Assembly: GCF_000499785.1 (NCBI RefSeq)
Contig: NZ_HG726019.1
Span: forward strand, 248,001 to 312,000
Length of the DNA stretch: 64,000 nucleotides
Direction: 5' to 3'
Source: Bacteroides neonati
Lineage (GTDB): Bacteria > Bacteroidota > Bacteroidia > Bacteroidales > Bacteroidaceae
This document shows, in pieces, positions 1 to 11,662 of the stretch. Numbering within the stretch: the stretch's first letter is position 1; every line of letters begins with the position of its first letter. The notes beneath the pieces were generated by a model. The model saw nothing but the letters and a program-made list of their open reading frames with translations, searched no databases and was not told the origin of the DNA. A program made the position numbers and the translations under genes.

Positions 1-7
1 TGTAGAT

Positions 8-1218
8 ATGAAAAAGGTTCTGTTTTTAGGCTTAGGCTACATTGGCCTTCCTACGGCAGCAGTTGCTGCCAATCATGGCTTTGAGGTGATCGGGGTGGAT
101 GTCAACCCGGTGGTGGTAGATACCATCAATCAGGGAAAGATTCATATTGTAGAACCCGATTTGGCACAAATAGTAAAGGAGGCTGTTCAACAAGGAACTC
201 TTCGTGCCGTATCGAAACCCGAACCGGCAGATGCCTTCTTTGTGGTAGTGCCTACTCCTTTCAAACAGAATCATCGGGCGGATATTACGTATGTGGAGTC
301 GGCTACCCGTTCGGTTATCCCTTTTCTGAAAGAGGGCGATTTGTTTGTAATCGAGTCTACCTCGCCCGTGCTTACCACCGAGCGTATGGCCGATATTATC
401 CACAAGGAACGCCCCGAACTGAAAGGCAAAATATACATTGCTTATTGTCCCGAGCGCGTATTGCCCGGCAATACACTCTATGAGCTGGTACACAACGATC
501 GTGTGATCGGAGGTATCAATCCCGAATCGACCGAGAAAGCCATTGAGTTTTATTCGGCTTTCGTACAAGGCAAACTACACCGCACAAATGCCCGTACGGC
601 AGAGATGTGCAAACTTACCGAGAACTCCTCGCGCGACTCTCAGATAGCCTTCGCCAATGAACTGTCTATGATTTGCGACAAGGCGGGAGTCAATGTGTGG
701 GAGCTTATCATGTTGGCCAATAAACATCCGCGGGTCAATATCCTGCAACCCGGATGCGGAGTGGGTGGACACTGTATTGCCGTCGATCCTTGGTTTATCG
801 TATCAGACTATCCCGAGCAGGCGCAACTCATTAAGCGTGCCCGCGAGACGAATGACTATAAAGCCGATTGGTGTGCCAACCGCGTGATAGAAGCCTGTCA
901 GCAATTTGTTGCCGAGAACGACCGCGAGCCTGTTGTAGCGTGTATGGGATTGGCCTTTAAACCCAATATCGACGACTTGCGCGAATCGCCTGCCAAATAC
1001 ATCGCTTCACGTATTATTTCCGAATCGCGTGCCGATGTGTTGATCGTCGAACCCAATATCAGCAAGCACCCCAGCTTCAACCTGACCGATTATCGCGAAG
1101 CTTACCGTCAGGCGGATATTGTGGTGTGGCTTGTTTGCCATACTCCGTTTATGGAGTTGCCCCGGCAGGAAGCAAAGGTGGAACTTGATTTTTGTGGTGT
1201 TCGAAAAGGGAATGGATG

Positions 1219-1219
<1 letters not shown>
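8..1219 (+). CDS. wecC: UDP-N-acetyl-D-mannosamine dehydrogenase
   Basis: Oxidises UDP-ManNAc to UDP-ManNAcA with two NAD+, in the cytoplasm, supplying a uronic-acid sugar for surface polysaccharide. The 403-aa protein opens with the Rossmann motif [10 protein letters not shown]. The central UDP-glucose/GDP-mannose dehydrogenase domain carries [14 protein letters not shown] near residue 255, whose Cys is the family's catalytic thiol, and a C-terminal UDP-binding domain follows. Length is normal for the family. The stop overlaps the wecB start region in ATGATGA, so the two genes are translationally coupled. The gene begins only 8 bases into the window, so its promoter and any earlier operon genes are not visible. 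Confidence 0.93.
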
Positions 1220-2329
<1,110 letters not shown>

Positions 2330-2358
<29 letters not shown>

Positions 2359-3538
2359 ATGCATCCAGATAACGCAGGCTGACTGATTCGATATTTATTT
2401 TTTCGTTAATAATGCGTTGCGACTCTTTTCCCATCTCTTTGCACAAAGCCGGTGATGAGAAGAGAGTCGTGATTTTTTCGCTCAGGCTATCGGCATCCCC
2501 TTCGCGGAAGAAGAAACCATTCCGACCCTCCAGCACCAGATCGCGTTCGGTACTGTCGCATACCGAGCAGATAACGGGCATGCCATAGCTCATGGCATCG
2601 TTGATTGAAAGTCCTCCCATACCGGCCAGCACATATACGGTCGATTCGTTCATGTACGCTCCCAACTCTTCGGGCTTGTACACACTTCCGGCAAAACGAA
2701 TGTGATTACTCAGCCCCAAGCACTCCGCTTGTTGCTTTAGATTTTCCAACTCAGGGCCATCGCCCACAACGACCAGTTCTGCATCTGTAAACTGGCTTAT
2801 CACCCTTGGTAGTGCATCGATCAACAGATCGACCCGCTTCCATTTCACCAACCGCCCGATGTGTAGGATGCGATGTGTGCAAGGCGGCAATATCGGCTGT
2901 CGTGCCAGTACTGCTGTACGCTCTTTGAGTAATGCTTCTGTGTCGGTAGCATTGAAGGTAACGTGTATGTCTTCGCGCTTTACTCCGTAAGATGGCAGAA
3001 TATCATAGGCGGCAGTTGAGTAATTGAGTGTTCCGCTCGCTTGGGCATAGCAATAGCGACGGATGCACATGGTGAACCACTGTTTAAGATAAAAGCCGAT
3101 GCCTGTACTTTGCAGCCGCATATTCTCATCGTACATCGGATGGGTGCGAAAATAGGCTTTGATCTCACCGTAAGGCGGTGTTTGAAAGGGTATCTCGCGG
3201 ATGGCTATTTTCGTTCCACACTCCTTCAACGCTTTGCGAAGCGATGGTTGAAAGAACAGTTGCAGAAAGTAAGGCCAGCCCATGACCAATATATCCGGTT
3301 GCTCTTCGCGTACTAGCTGCGGTAGCGACGGGTAGCCCGTTTTTCCGTAAAACATCTTCTTCTCTATGGCAGTAAGGTGTTTGTAAGTGCCACCTTCTAC
3401 CATCTTTACTCCCTTGCCAATCGTGGCATTGCCTTTCTGTGGGGTGACGACAACGACTTCGACACCTTTCGCGCAAAGTTTGTTGAGCATTGCATCCAGG
3501 TAATGCGGTATTCCGCCAAATGTATAGAGTACTTTCAT
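2330..3538 (-). CDS. GT4-family glycosyltransferase (last gene of polysaccharide operon)
   Basis: Predicted cytoplasmic retaining glycosyltransferase that adds one sugar to a lipid-linked polysaccharide precursor; donor and acceptor cannot be told. The 402-aa protein has a GT-B fold. The C-terminal half carries [18 protein letters not shown] and [12 protein letters not shown], typical of GT4. The expected E-x7-E motif is altered: the segment reads [18 protein letters not shown], so acidic residues are displaced. The start at 3538 is chosen because it gives a normal GT N-terminus ([13 protein letters not shown]) and forms an ATGA overlap with the upstream gene; longer in-frame extension would run into that gene. 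The 3' end overlaps wecB by 29 bp on the other strand. Confidence 0.85.
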
Positions 3539-4671
3539 GATAAATCGTTCAATAACTGATGGAAACATTCGGTTAACTTCCCGGTACTGTGATCGCGGGC
3601 ATACAGATCGAACCGGGCTTCGGATAGTGCCTGCGGATGGGTGCATAGATACTCGATGGCAGTAGCACAGGCTGCCGGATCTGTTTCGCCAATCGCCATG
3701 CCCGTATGGTAGTCATCCACCCGATGCCCCATGCAATAGCCTTGGCTGACAATGATCGGTTTGCCAAACAGTGCTGCCTTGGTAAGCATATTGCTGCTTC
3801 CTTTGAAGTTCCGGTAAACGGCAAATAGAAGCGTGCTCTCCTCTACCAGCGCATTGAAGCATGATTCGTCCGGAATGCGCTCCAGTGAGAACAGGCAGTT
3901 CTCGTGTGTCTGTGCAAAGCGTTGCAGCGCTGCCTCTTGCGATTCATCTAGCGAGGATTTGCCTGCAATGACAAAGAAGTATGCATCGGGGGGAAGTTGC
4001 TCGACCGTTTGTATAAACAGATCGGTTCCTTTGCGGGTATGCACGGAGCCCAGTAGGGCAATAATATTGCGTCCGTTGGCTTGTGTACGAATCTGCTCCC
4101 GGAGCGGATAAGCCGTATTGGGTGCCGATGTATCGGCAAAATCGGGAAAGAGCAGGATGTGCGACTGAAACGGTTTCAGCTCATCAACGGCATATTCGTT
4201 CAATACGCCCACTCCTGTGCAGTATTTGGCACGTAAGCAACGTCTCGCATCGACTATCCCCAAGCGGGGTTTAGGCAAAGAGGCCTGTACTAGCAAACCG
4301 CCCCAACGATAAGGTAGCAGCCGGTCGAACAACCAAAGAGGAATGCACGTGGGCAGCATATCGTCTAAACAGGCAAAGAACACCCGGTCGGGGTGTATCT
4401 CGCGAAGCTGCTTGTGCAGTGCGGCTAAGTTCAGGCATAAAATAAGCGCATTACAGAGTACTATCCACTTCTTCTTTAGTGTGTTTCCGGCAGGCAGGGC
4501 AAGGAGCCGACGGGTACGAATGGGTTCAAACCGGATCGATGCATCCAACCCGGAACCATCAGGGGCTATGAGTGATGTTTCATGCCCCATGGCGAGCAAG
4601 GTTCTGCAAAACTGCTTATAGTACGTTTCCCTATGCCCCGAAACGGAGCAGTCTACCACGGTTACCTTCAT
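3535..4671 (-). CDS. glycosyltransferase, GT4-like
   Basis: Predicted polysaccharide glycosyltransferase of 378 aa. The N-terminus (MKVTVVDCSVSGHRETYYK) and the C-terminal nucleotide-sugar domain (GSVHTRKGTDLFIQ, then GSSNMLTKAALFGKPIIVS) fit the GT-B/GT4 architecture, although the motifs are more diverged than in its neighbours. It overlaps the next gene upstream and the next downstream by 4 bp each (ATGA), so it is translated as part of one tight operon with the flippase. Substrate unknown. Confidence 0.78.
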   Translation of the reverse strand: MKVTVVDCSVSGHRETYYKQFCRTLLAMGHETSLIAPDGSGLDASIRFEPIRTRRLLALPAGNTLKKKWIVLCNALILCLNLAALHKQLREIHPDRVFFACLDDMLPTCIPLWLFDRLLPYRWGGLLVQASLPKPRLGIVDARRCLRAKYCTGVGVLNEYAVDELKPFQSHILLFPDFADTSAPNTAYPLREQIRTQANGRNIIALLGSVHTRKGTDLFIQTVEQLPPDAYFFVIAGKSSLDESQEAALQRFAQTHENCLFSLERIPDESCFNALVEESTLLFAVYRNFKGSSNMLTKAALFGKPIIVSQGYCMGHRVDDYHTGMAIGETDPAACATAIEYLCTHPQALSEARFDLYARDHSTGKLTECFHQLLNDLS

Positions 4672-5852
4672 GATGTTACTAATTGACGATACAGATCGGT
4701 TAATAGCTTGCCTGCCAATCGAAAGTCGAAGCGATTGACAATGGAGCGGCGAATCTGCTCTTTGTCAAACCGTTCGTACGTATGGTATAATTCCAACATC
4801 TTCTTACCAAGCTCTTTCGTATCGCCCGGTTCAATCAAGAATCCGCTTTCGGGAGTGATGATATCTTCCGGTCCGCCACAGATTGTACCAATGGAGGGCA
4901 ATCCGGCAGCCATTGCTTCAATCACTACGATACCGAATGTTTCGGCATAAGAAGCCAGCACAAAGGCATCGGCACTGTCCAGCTGTGTAGCGAGTGCTTC
5001 GCGCGAGAGTCTTCCGGTTAAGGTGATCTGCTTCTGCATCTCCAACCGGTTGATGGTTTGCTGTAAGTTTACTTTCTCTTCTCCGTCGCCAATGATGAGA
5101 AGCGAAACATGGGGCAGGTTGCCGAACGATTGCCCAAACGCCTCTATCAGTTCGGTAAACCCTTTGCGCTTCGACAGGTTGCCTACGCTTACAAAGACAA
5201 AGCGCACCTCTTTGTCGGTGATATGTCCGCTCCATCGGAAGGTTTGTGTGTCGACAAAATTGGGTATAACGGTTATCTTCTCCGGACAGTCGGTGTAGCG
5301 TTGCAGGTTCCGTCCCAATAAAGAACCCACACAGATCACTTTTCGTGCATGGTTATATGCCTTCCTCAAGATGCGGGCCTGTGAAGGGCGCACGGCATCT
5401 CCATTGATCGAAGAGGCATGCTCGGTGATTAGGTAGTCGATGTGGTATATCTTCCGAATCAGGTAAGCCGCATAGCCTGCCCAACAGCCAAAGTGTGCAT
5501 GGATCAGGTCGGGCTTTCCCTGTTTTCGAATGTATCTTCGTACCAGCAGCAGGGTGAGAAACGTCCAGATCAATCCTCCGATGTGTGTGGATAGCTTCGG
5601 GTTCCAGGCATGCATGCGCATCACGGTAAACAAGCCATTGTCTTCGGAGCTTATTTGGAAATGGCTCTCTTTGCAGAACTTCTTCCAAGAGAAGTTGCGG
5701 GTGGGACGTTGTTCTACGAAAGCCAGTCCTACCTTGCAGCCGTTTTGAACAATCTGCGTGGCTTGCTCGTAAAACATATATCCCCTATGTGGCGAAGAGT
5801 CCTTCTCCGGATAGTACATGGGTAGTATCAATACGTGCATCTCTTTTTTCAT
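4668..5852 (-). CDS. GT4-family glycosyltransferase
   Basis: Predicted retaining glycosyltransferase of 394 aa with the clearest GT4 signature of the three in this operon. It has VSVGNLSKRKGFTELIEAF at the start of the donor domain, IIGDGEEK, then ETFGIVVIEAMAAGLPSIG containing the E-x7-E motif, and GGPEDII. The N-terminal half includes EHASSINGD and a VIPNFVDTQTF linker typical of capsule and LPS enzymes. ATGA overlaps on both sides couple it to the flippase gene and the next transferase. Confidence 0.88.
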   Translation of the reverse strand: MKKEMHVLILPMYYPEKDSSPHRGYMFYEQATQIVQNGCKVGLAFVEQRPTRNFSWKKFCKESHFQISSEDNGLFTVMRMHAWNPKLSTHIGGLIWTFLTLLLVRRYIRKQGKPDLIHAHFGCWAGYAAYLIRKIYHIDYLITEHASSINGDAVRPSQARILRKAYNHARKVICVGSLLGRNLQRYTDCPEKITVIPNFVDTQTFRWSGHITDKEVRFVFVSVGNLSKRKGFTELIEAFGQSFGNLPHVSLLIIGDGEEKVNLQQTINRLEMQKQITLTGRLSREALATQLDSADAFVLASYAETFGIVVIEAMAAGLPSIGTICGGPEDIITPESGFLIEPGDTKELGKKMLELYHTYERFDKEQIRRSIVNRFDFRLAGKLLTDLYRQLVTS

Positions 5853-7300
5853 AATTCAGGCTTTCTTTTCCGGTGAATAAGTTGAGCTACCTCTTTGCTC
5901 ATTTCCAGTTTCAGCAATAGGCAAGCCCCTGCATAGAATACGATGCCGCAAACAATCTGTATGCCCATCCGCAGATACGTATGCATCTCTACGAGAAAGA
6001 ACAGGCTGATGCATACCGTCATGGCTATGGCAAGCAGCAGATAGGGAGCAATCGATCTAAAAAACGAACCGAACGGATAAGAGATGATGCGGCAAGCATA
6101 ATAGCCCGATAGGCATAAAGCGGTAAAAGAGTACGCAACCCAGCCCACAGCCAAACCCTGCACACCCCACTGAAGGGTGCTGATGATGGCAATCACCAAG
6201 ACGGCCTTTTTGGCTATCTCGACCCGGAGATAGGTGCGCGACTTCCCTTTCGATACCAATAGCTCGTTGAATATCTGCGCAAATACGCTGAATAACCCCG
6301 ACAATAGTAAGATTCGGAAGATAGCGACCGATGGTAGCCATTTCTCTCCGATAAGCCCTACGATGAGTGGTTCGGCTACTACATACAATCCCATGATTAC
6401 CGGGAATAAAACGAAGGCAATGCTCTTGATCGTTTTTTGCAGCACCCGTCCCAGCCGTTCATTGTCGGTATTGACATTCGAGAACACAGGAAGCACAACA
6501 GTGCGGAAAGTGTTTGATATGAGTGAAACCGGAATGTCTTGAAACTTATTGGCTTGTTGATAATCGCCCAACTCTACCTTATTATAATTCTTACCGATAA
6601 TGACCGAATAGATATTGTTGAACACCACATTGATAATTCCCGAAAGGAGCATGTGCGAGCTAAAGGCGAAAGCCTCCTTCAAGGGTTGCAAGCTGAATCC
6701 GAACGAGGGGCGCCAACTGTTGAAGCACCACAGTAAGATACTTTTGAAGAGAGCCAGCAGCATGGTTTGAGCCACCAATGCCCAAACGCCTGCTCCCCGA
6801 ATGGCCAACAGAGCCGCAATGGCCGATGAGAGAAGGAGCGATACGAAGTTGATCTGTGCCAATCGGTTAAAGTGCAGATGCTTCGTCAATAAGATTGTTT
6901 GTATGAAGTTGAATGCATTAAACAGAATGGTCAGGAAGAGTATCCGGGAGAGGAGAACCAGTTGAGGCTCGTCATAAAAGCGGGCAATGAGTGGTGCAGC
7001 TGCATAAAGCACTCCGTAGAGCGCGAAGCTAACGATGACATTGAAATAAAACACGGCATTGTAATCAGCCTGTGTCGTTTGTTGCTTTTTGATAAGTGCT
7101 CCGCCAAATCCGCTGTCTAATAGTACGTTGGATAGTGCCACGAAGATGGCGAGCATGCCCATCAGTCCATAATCTGCCTGAGACAAAAGACGAGCCAGAA
7201 CGATGGCTGTTGCCAAGTAGATAAATTGCTGTCCGAATTTATCTACAAAGCTCCAGCCCAATGCCTTTACCGTTTTGTCTTTCAGGTTATGTTCTGTCAT
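5849..7300 (-). CDS. polysaccharide flippase, Wzx/WzxC-like (MOP superfamily)
   Basis: Integral inner-membrane protein of 483 aa expected to flip an undecaprenyl-linked oligosaccharide to the periplasm. It has about 12-14 hydrophobic helices and the N-terminal pattern VKALGWSFVDKFGQQFIYLATAIVLARLLSQADYG, shortened here to its key feature: a helix followed by LARLL..ADYG, typical of Polysacc_synt/WzxC proteins. It starts 19 bp after the metG stop and overlaps the following glycosyltransferase by 4 bp, so metG may be the leading gene of this operon. Confidence 0.87.
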   Translation of the reverse strand: MTEHNLKDKTVKALGWSFVDKFGQQFIYLATAIVLARLLSQADYGLMGMLAIFVALSNVLLDSGFGGALIKKQQTTQADYNAVFYFNVIVSFALYGVLYAAAPLIARFYDEPQLVLLSRILFLTILFNAFNFIQTILLTKHLHFNRLAQINFVSLLLSSAIAALLAIRGAGVWALVAQTMLLALFKSILLWCFNSWRPSFGFSLQPLKEAFAFSSHMLLSGIINVVFNNIYSVIIGKNYNKVELGDYQQANKFQDIPVSLISNTFRTVVLPVFSNVNTDNERLGRVLQKTIKSIAFVLFPVIMGLYVVAEPLIVGLIGEKWLPSVAIFRILLLSGLFSVFAQIFNELLVSKGKSRTYLRVEIAKKAVLVIAIISTLQWGVQGLAVGWVAYSFTALCLSGYYACRIISYPFGSFFRSIAPYLLLAIAMTVCISLFFLVEMHTYLRMGIQIVCGIVFYAGACLLLKLEMSKEVAQLIHRKRKPEL

Positions 7301-7319
7301 TTATTTCAATCTTATGCGG

Positions 7320-9359
7320 CTACTTCACCTCGCTACCCGGCTTCACTTCCTTGCCCGGCATGATCACCGCCAGACTGCCGTCATTGTTTTCGGCCGAGAG
7401 AATCATCCCTTCCGAAACAATGCCTTTGAGTTTACGTGGAGCCAGGTTGGCGATGAAGCAAACCTGCTTGCCTACCAGCTCTTCGGGTTGATAGTGTTGA
7501 GCAATACCGCTCACGATGGTGCGTGTTTCCAGTCCGTCTTCAATCTTAAATTGCAATAACTTATCGGCTTTGGGCACCTTCTGGCACTCCAATACCGTAC
7601 CTACGCGGATATCCAGCTTAGTGAAATCGTCGAATTCGATGTTGGGGCGAATGGGTTTCGCCTTGTAGTTCGCCTCTTCGTTGGCCTTCTTCGTATCGAG
7701 TAGTCGTTGCACCTGTGCCTCGATGGTTGCATCTTCTATTTTTTCAAAAAGAAGTTCCGAAGCATTCAGTTGATGTCCGGCACTCAACAGGTCGTTGCGT
7801 CCCAGTTCATTCCAGTCGAAAGTATCCATATTCAGCATATCACGCAGTCTCTGCGAGCTGAAAGGTAAGAACGGATCGAAAGCGATGGCCAGGTTGGCAA
7901 CCAGTTGAAGTGAGATGTTCAGAATCGTTCCGACACGTTCCATGTCTGTCTTTGCCAACTTCCAAGGTTCCGTGTCGGCGAGGTATTTGTTTCCGATGCG
8001 AGCCAGGTTCATGGCTTCTTTCTGTGCATCGCGGAATTTGAATACGTTGAGCAGCTTCTCCACTTCGGCTTTCACATTGACGAAGTCTTTCAGCGTGTCT
8101 CTGTCATAATCGGTCAGTTCGCCCGCTGCGGGAACCTTACCGTCGAAATACTTCTGTGTAAGCACCAAGGCACGGTTCACGAAGTTACCGTATACGGCTA
8201 CCAGTTCGTTGTTGTTGCGTGCTTGGAAATCCTTCCAAGTGAAGTCATTGTCTTTCGTCTCGGGTGCGTTGGCGGTAAGTACATAACGCAATACATCCTG
8301 CTTGCCGGGGAAATCTTCCAGATACTCGTGCAACCATACCGCCCAATTGCGTGAGGTCGATATCTTATCGCCTTCGAGGTTCAGGAACTCGTTGCTGGGC
8401 ACATTGTCCGGCAATACGTAGCTTCCTTCTGCCTTTAGCATGGCCGGGAATACGATGCAATGGAATACAATATTGTCTTTACCGATGAAGTGTACCAAGC
8501 GTGTTTCAGGATCTTTCCACCACGTTTCCCACGAGTCGGGCAGTAACTCTTTGGTGTTTGATATGTAGCCGATGGGAGCATCGAACCAGACATAGAGCAC
8601 CTTTCCGTCGGCACCCTCTACCGGTACCGGTATTCCCCAATCCAGGTCGCGGCTTACTGCACGCGGCTGCAAGCCCATATCGAGCCATGACTTGCATTGG
8701 CCGTATACGTTGGGACGCCATTCCTTATGTTCTTCCAGAATCCATTGACGCAACCAGCTCTCGTGCTTGTCGAGGGGCAAGTACCAATGCTTGGTTTCGC
8801 GCATCACCGGTTTGCTTCCGCTGATGGCACTTTTAGGATTAATCAGGTCGGTCGGCGAAAGTGAGGTTCCGCACTTCTCGCACTGGTCGCCATACGCACC
8901 TTCGGCATGGCAATGGGGGCATTCGCCCGTAATGTAGCGGTCGGCCAGGAACTGGTGTGCTTCTTCATCGTAATACTGCTCGGAGGTGCGTTCGATGAAC
9001 TCCCCTTTATCATACAGCTTCTTGAAGAAATCCGAAGCCAGTTCGTGGTGGGTTTTCGACGAAGTACGGCTGTATACGTCGAATGAGATACCAAACTCTT
9101 CAAACGATTTTTTGATGAGGAAATGATAACGGTCTACCACATCCTGAGGAGTAACGCCTTCTTTCTTGGCACGAATGGTGATGGGCACTCCGTGCTCATC
9201 CGATCCGCCAATGAAGAGTACTTCTTCTTTTTTCAGTCTTAGGTAGCGCACATAAATGTCTGCCGGTACGTATACACCGGCCAGGTGTCCGATGTGAACA
9301 GGACCATTGGCATAAGGCAAGGCCGAGGTGACAGTGGTTCTCTTAAAATTCTTTTCCAT
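7320..9359 (-). CDS. metG: methionyl-tRNA synthetase
   Basis: Charges tRNA-Met (679 aa). The class I motif appears as [14 protein letters not shown] (HIGH type), a zinc-binding knuckle region contains [17 protein letters not shown], and the KMSKS equivalent is DKISTSRNW. The C-terminal ~110 residues ([25 protein letters not shown]) form an EMAP/Trbp111-type tRNA-binding domain. The start at 9359 is chosen because a canonical promoter lies immediately upstream; a longer frame to 9431 would extend into that promoter. The polysaccharide genes follow after 19 bp without a visible terminator. Confidence 0.97.
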   Translation of the reverse strand: MEKNFKRTTVTSALPYANGPVHIGHLAGVYVPADIYVRYLRLKKEEVLFIGGSDEHGVPITIRAKKEGVTPQDVVDRYHFLIKKSFEEFGISFDVYSRTSSKTHHELASDFFKKLYDKGEFIERTSEQYYDEEAHQFLADRYITGECPHCHAEGAYGDQCEKCGTSLSPTDLINPKSAISGSKPVMRETKHWYLPLDKHESWLRQWILEEHKEWRPNVYGQCKSWLDMGLQPRAVSRDLDWGIPVPVEGADGKVLYVWFDAPIGYISNTKELLPDSWETWWKDPETRLVHFIGKDNIVFHCIVFPAMLKAEGSYVLPDNVPSNEFLNLEGDKISTSRNWAVWLHEYLEDFPGKQDVLRYVLTANAPETKDNDFTWKDFQARNNNELVAVYGNFVNRALVLTQKYFDGKVPAAGELTDYDRDTLKDFVNVKAEVEKLLNVFKFRDAQKEAMNLARIGNKYLADTEPWKLAKTDMERVGTILNISLQLVANLAIAFDPFLPFSSQRLRDMLNMDTFDWNELGRNDLLSAGHQLNASELLFEKIEDATIEAQVQRLLDTKKANEEANYKAKPIRPNIEFDDFTKLDIRVGTVLECQKVPKADKLLQFKIEDGLETRTIVSGIAQHYQPEELVGKQVCFIANLAPRKLKGIVSEGMILSAENNDGSLAVIMPGKEVKPGSEVK

Positions 9360-9402
9360 GCTATATCGTCTGATTTTTATTATAATCTGCTTAGTGAACG
9401 TG

Positions 9403-9434
9403 CAAAGATAATGACTTTCCGAAGATTGCACAAA
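9403..9434 (-). promoter_or_regulatory. metG promoter (Bacteroides type)
   Basis: On the minus strand TTTG (9434-9431) is followed after exactly 20 nt by TATCTTTG (9410-9403). This matches the Bacteroides -33/-7 consensus. It leaves a short leader before the metG ATG at 9359. Confidence 0.8.
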
Positions 9435-9485
9435 CGGAAAGCCTTTTAATCGAAGGGATTGTTACGGCTTATTTAACTTTTACTG

Positions 9486-9517
9486 TTTGTTGAATATAAA
9501 TAGCTTACTTATCTTTG
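9486..9517 (+). promoter_or_regulatory. promoter of the GH110 gene
   Basis: TTTG (9486-9489), a 20-nt spacer, then TATCTTTG (9510-9517). This is a near-perfect Bacteroides sigma-ABfr promoter about 57 nt upstream of the GH110 start. It is divergent from the metG promoter. Confidence 0.8.
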
Positions 9518-9573
9518 CAACCGATATGACACAGATAAAAATAGAAAACACTACAATGATTTAATATATACTT

Positions 9574-11367
9574 ATGAAAAAATCACTATTCCTTCTGGGT
9601 TGCCTCTGCTTGTTTTTGGCAATCAATAACGTCGTTGCACAAGAGCGTACGTATGACATCACACAGTTCGGGTTGAAGCCCGACAGTAAGAAGAACGCTT
9701 CGCCGGTGATCGTTAAGGCACTTGCCAAGATCAAAAGCGAATGCAAGGATGGCACACAGGCTGTATTGCGCTTCCCTACCGGTCGCTACCACTTTCATGA
9801 AGCCGGATCGGCCGTGCGCGAGTACTATATCTCCAATCACGACCAGACCAATCCTAAGAAAGTAGGACTGGCTATCGAAGACTTTAAGAACCTGACCATC
9901 GACGGACAGGGCTCGGAGTTTATCTTTTACGGGCGGATGATTCCGTTGTCGCTCCTTCGTTCGGAAAATTGTACACTCAAGAACTTCAGCATTGATTTTG
10001 CCTCTCCGCACATTGTACAGGTACAGGTGGTGGCGAACGATCCTCAACAGGGCATTACGTTCAAGGTAGCTCCGTGGGTCAACTATCGCATCAGCAAAGA
10101 CTCGTTGTTCGAGACCTATGGCGAGGGGTGGACGGCCCGACAAGCCGGAGGTATCGCTTTCGAAGAGAAGACCAAGCGTCTGGTTTACAATACGAGCGAC
10201 ATCAGTTGCCCCACCAAAGGAGTAACCGAAGTGGCTCCACGCGTGTTGCATGCACCGAAATGGAAGAACGAACGCCTCATCCCCGGAACGGTGGTGGCCA
10301 TGCGTACCTGGTTTCGCCCTACACCCGGCGTTTTCCTTTCGCACGATGTCAATACAACGCTGCAAAACGTCAAGGTGCATTATGCCGAAGGCATGGGACT
10401 GTTGGCACAGCTTTGCGAGAATATCACGCTCGACGGCTTTAGCGTCTGCCTCAAAGGAGAAGACGATCCGCGCTACTTCACCACGCAGGCCGATGCCACC
10501 CACTTCTCGGGTTGCAAGGGAACGATTGTGTCGAAGAACGGACTTTACGAGGGCATGATGGATGACGCCATCAATGTGCACGGCACGTACCTCAAGGTGA
10601 TTAAGCGGGTAGACGATCATACGCTCATTGGCCGCTATATGCACGATCAGGCTTGGGGCTTTGAGTGGGGACGCGCCGACGATGAAGTGCAATTCGTACG
10701 TTCGGAAACCATGGAACTGGTCGATGGAGTGAACCGCATTGCAAGCATTCGCCCGTACGACAAAGAACAGGTGCACGGAGCCCGCGAGTTCTATATCACT
10801 TTCGCCGAAGCCCTTCCTGCCGAGGTGAATGAGAAAAGCGGATTCGGCATCGAGAACCTGACGTGGACGCCCGAAGTGCTTTTCTCGGGCAATACGATTC
10901 GCAACAACCGTGCCCGCGGAACCTTGTTCAGCACCCCGAAGAAGACGGTGGTGGAGGATAACCTATTCGACCACACCTCGGGAACTGCCATTCTGCTTTG
11001 TGGCGATTGCAACGGATGGTTCGAAACAGGAGCCTGCCGCAACGTTATCATCCGCAGAAATAAGTTTGTGAACGCACTCACCAATATGTTTCAGTTCACC
11101 AATGCCGTGATCTCCATCTATCCCGAGATACCTAACCTGAAGGATCAGCAGAAGTACTTCCACGGAGGTTCCAAAGAGGGCATTGTTATCGAGGACAATG
11201 AGTTCGATACGTTCGATGCTCCGATTCTATACGCCAAGTCGGTAGACGGATTGGTGTTCCGCAACAATACGATTAAGCAGAACACCGATTACAAACCGTT
11301 CCATTGGAATACGAATCGCTTCCTGCTGGAACGTGTAACAAACGTTCAGATTCAAGAAAACAACTAG
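9574..11367 (+). CDS. GH110 family alpha-1,3-galactosidase (secreted)
   Basis: Predicted exo-alpha-1,3-galactosidase that removes terminal alpha-1,3-Gal from host or dietary glycans, as in blood-group B or linear alpha-Gal epitopes. The 597-aa protein has a Sec signal peptide (residues 1-23, ending VVAQ) and then a right-handed parallel beta-helix rich in short N-N-x and V-x-x-N repeats. The GMMDDAINVHGTYL segment holds an Asp pair of the kind described as catalytic in GH110 (family knowledge). The N-terminus YDITQFGLKPD is a typical pectate-lyase-like entry. It stands alone with its own promoter and no SusCD partner beside it, and is followed by an unusual palindrome array. Confidence 0.88.
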   Translation: MKKSLFLLGCLCLFLAINNVVAQERTYDITQFGLKPDSKKNASPVIVKALAKIKSECKDGTQAVLRFPTGRYHFHEAGSAVREYYISNHDQTNPKKVGLAIEDFKNLTIDGQGSEFIFYGRMIPLSLLRSENCTLKNFSIDFASPHIVQVQVVANDPQQGITFKVAPWVNYRISKDSLFETYGEGWTARQAGGIAFEEKTKRLVYNTSDISCPTKGVTEVAPRVLHAPKWKNERLIPGTVVAMRTWFRPTPGVFLSHDVNTTLQNVKVHYAEGMGLLAQLCENITLDGFSVCLKGEDDPRYFTTQADATHFSGCKGTIVSKNGLYEGMMDDAINVHGTYLKVIKRVDDHTLIGRYMHDQAWGFEWGRADDEVQFVRSETMELVDGVNRIASIRPYDKEQVHGAREFYITFAEALPAEVNEKSGFGIENLTWTPEVLFSGNTIRNNRARGTLFSTPKKTVVEDNLFDHTSGTAILLCGDCNGWFETGACRNVIIRRNKFVNALTNMFQFTNAVISIYPEIPNLKDQQKYFHGGSKEGIVIEDNEFDTFDAPILYAKSVDGLVFRNNTIKQNTDYKPFHWNTNRFLLERVTNVQIQENN

Positions 11368-11379
11368 ACTTATTCATAT

Positions 11380-11463
11380 TCTCACCCGGGTGGGGAGACC
11401 TTCTCACCTAGGTGAGAACTTCCTCTCACCCGGGTGAGAATATCTCCCCACCTAGGTGAGAAA
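11380..11463. repeat. array of four nested palindromes
   Basis: Four palindromic units with alternating centres CCCGGG and CCTAGG lie side by side. Unit 1 is at 11380-11398, core CACCCGGGTG. Unit 2 is a perfect 18-bp palindrome TTCTCACCTAGGTGAGAA at 11401-11418. Unit 3 is TCTCACCCGGGTGAGA at 11424-11439. Unit 4, core CACCTAGGTG, lies at 11444-11462. Units 1 and 4 are also inverted copies of each other, as are units 2 and 3, so the array can fold as four small hairpins or one long one. It lacks a T-tract. The rest of the 11368-11662 gap holds no gene I recognise. Confidence 0.85.
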
Positions 11464-11624
11464 GCAAAAATCTCCCGACCAAAATCCTCTCAAGATAGCT
11501 TGATCACCCATCTATGCCTGCTTGCTTGGAGAAGAAGACTTGCCACGCTGACAGAAAGATAGTAATCCTTTCTTCTTTCGCTGATATTCTTGCCTTTATC
11601 CTTTCTTTTTTCTTTTAAAAGGAA

Positions 11625-11632
11625 TATATTTG
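11625..11632 (+). promoter_or_regulatory. -7 element of the acyl-CoA synthetase gene
   Basis: TATATTTG matches TAnnTTTG; no clear -33 TTTG is visible 19-21 nt upstream. Because transcription would begin just after it, the in-frame ATG at 11630 is inside the promoter and the ATG at 11663 is the likely start. Confidence 0.55.
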
Positions 11633-11662
11633 TGCATTAATAACCGAAAAACAAGTAGCAGT

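Noticed and set aside
32..568. Long antisense frames opposite wecC, metG, GH110, SusC and similar genes
   Set aside because: They mirror well-identified genes and show no independent motifs or start signals.
11380..11463. Short CRISPR-like array
   Set aside because: Units are palindromes only 2-6 bases apart with no spacers of constant length and no cas genes.
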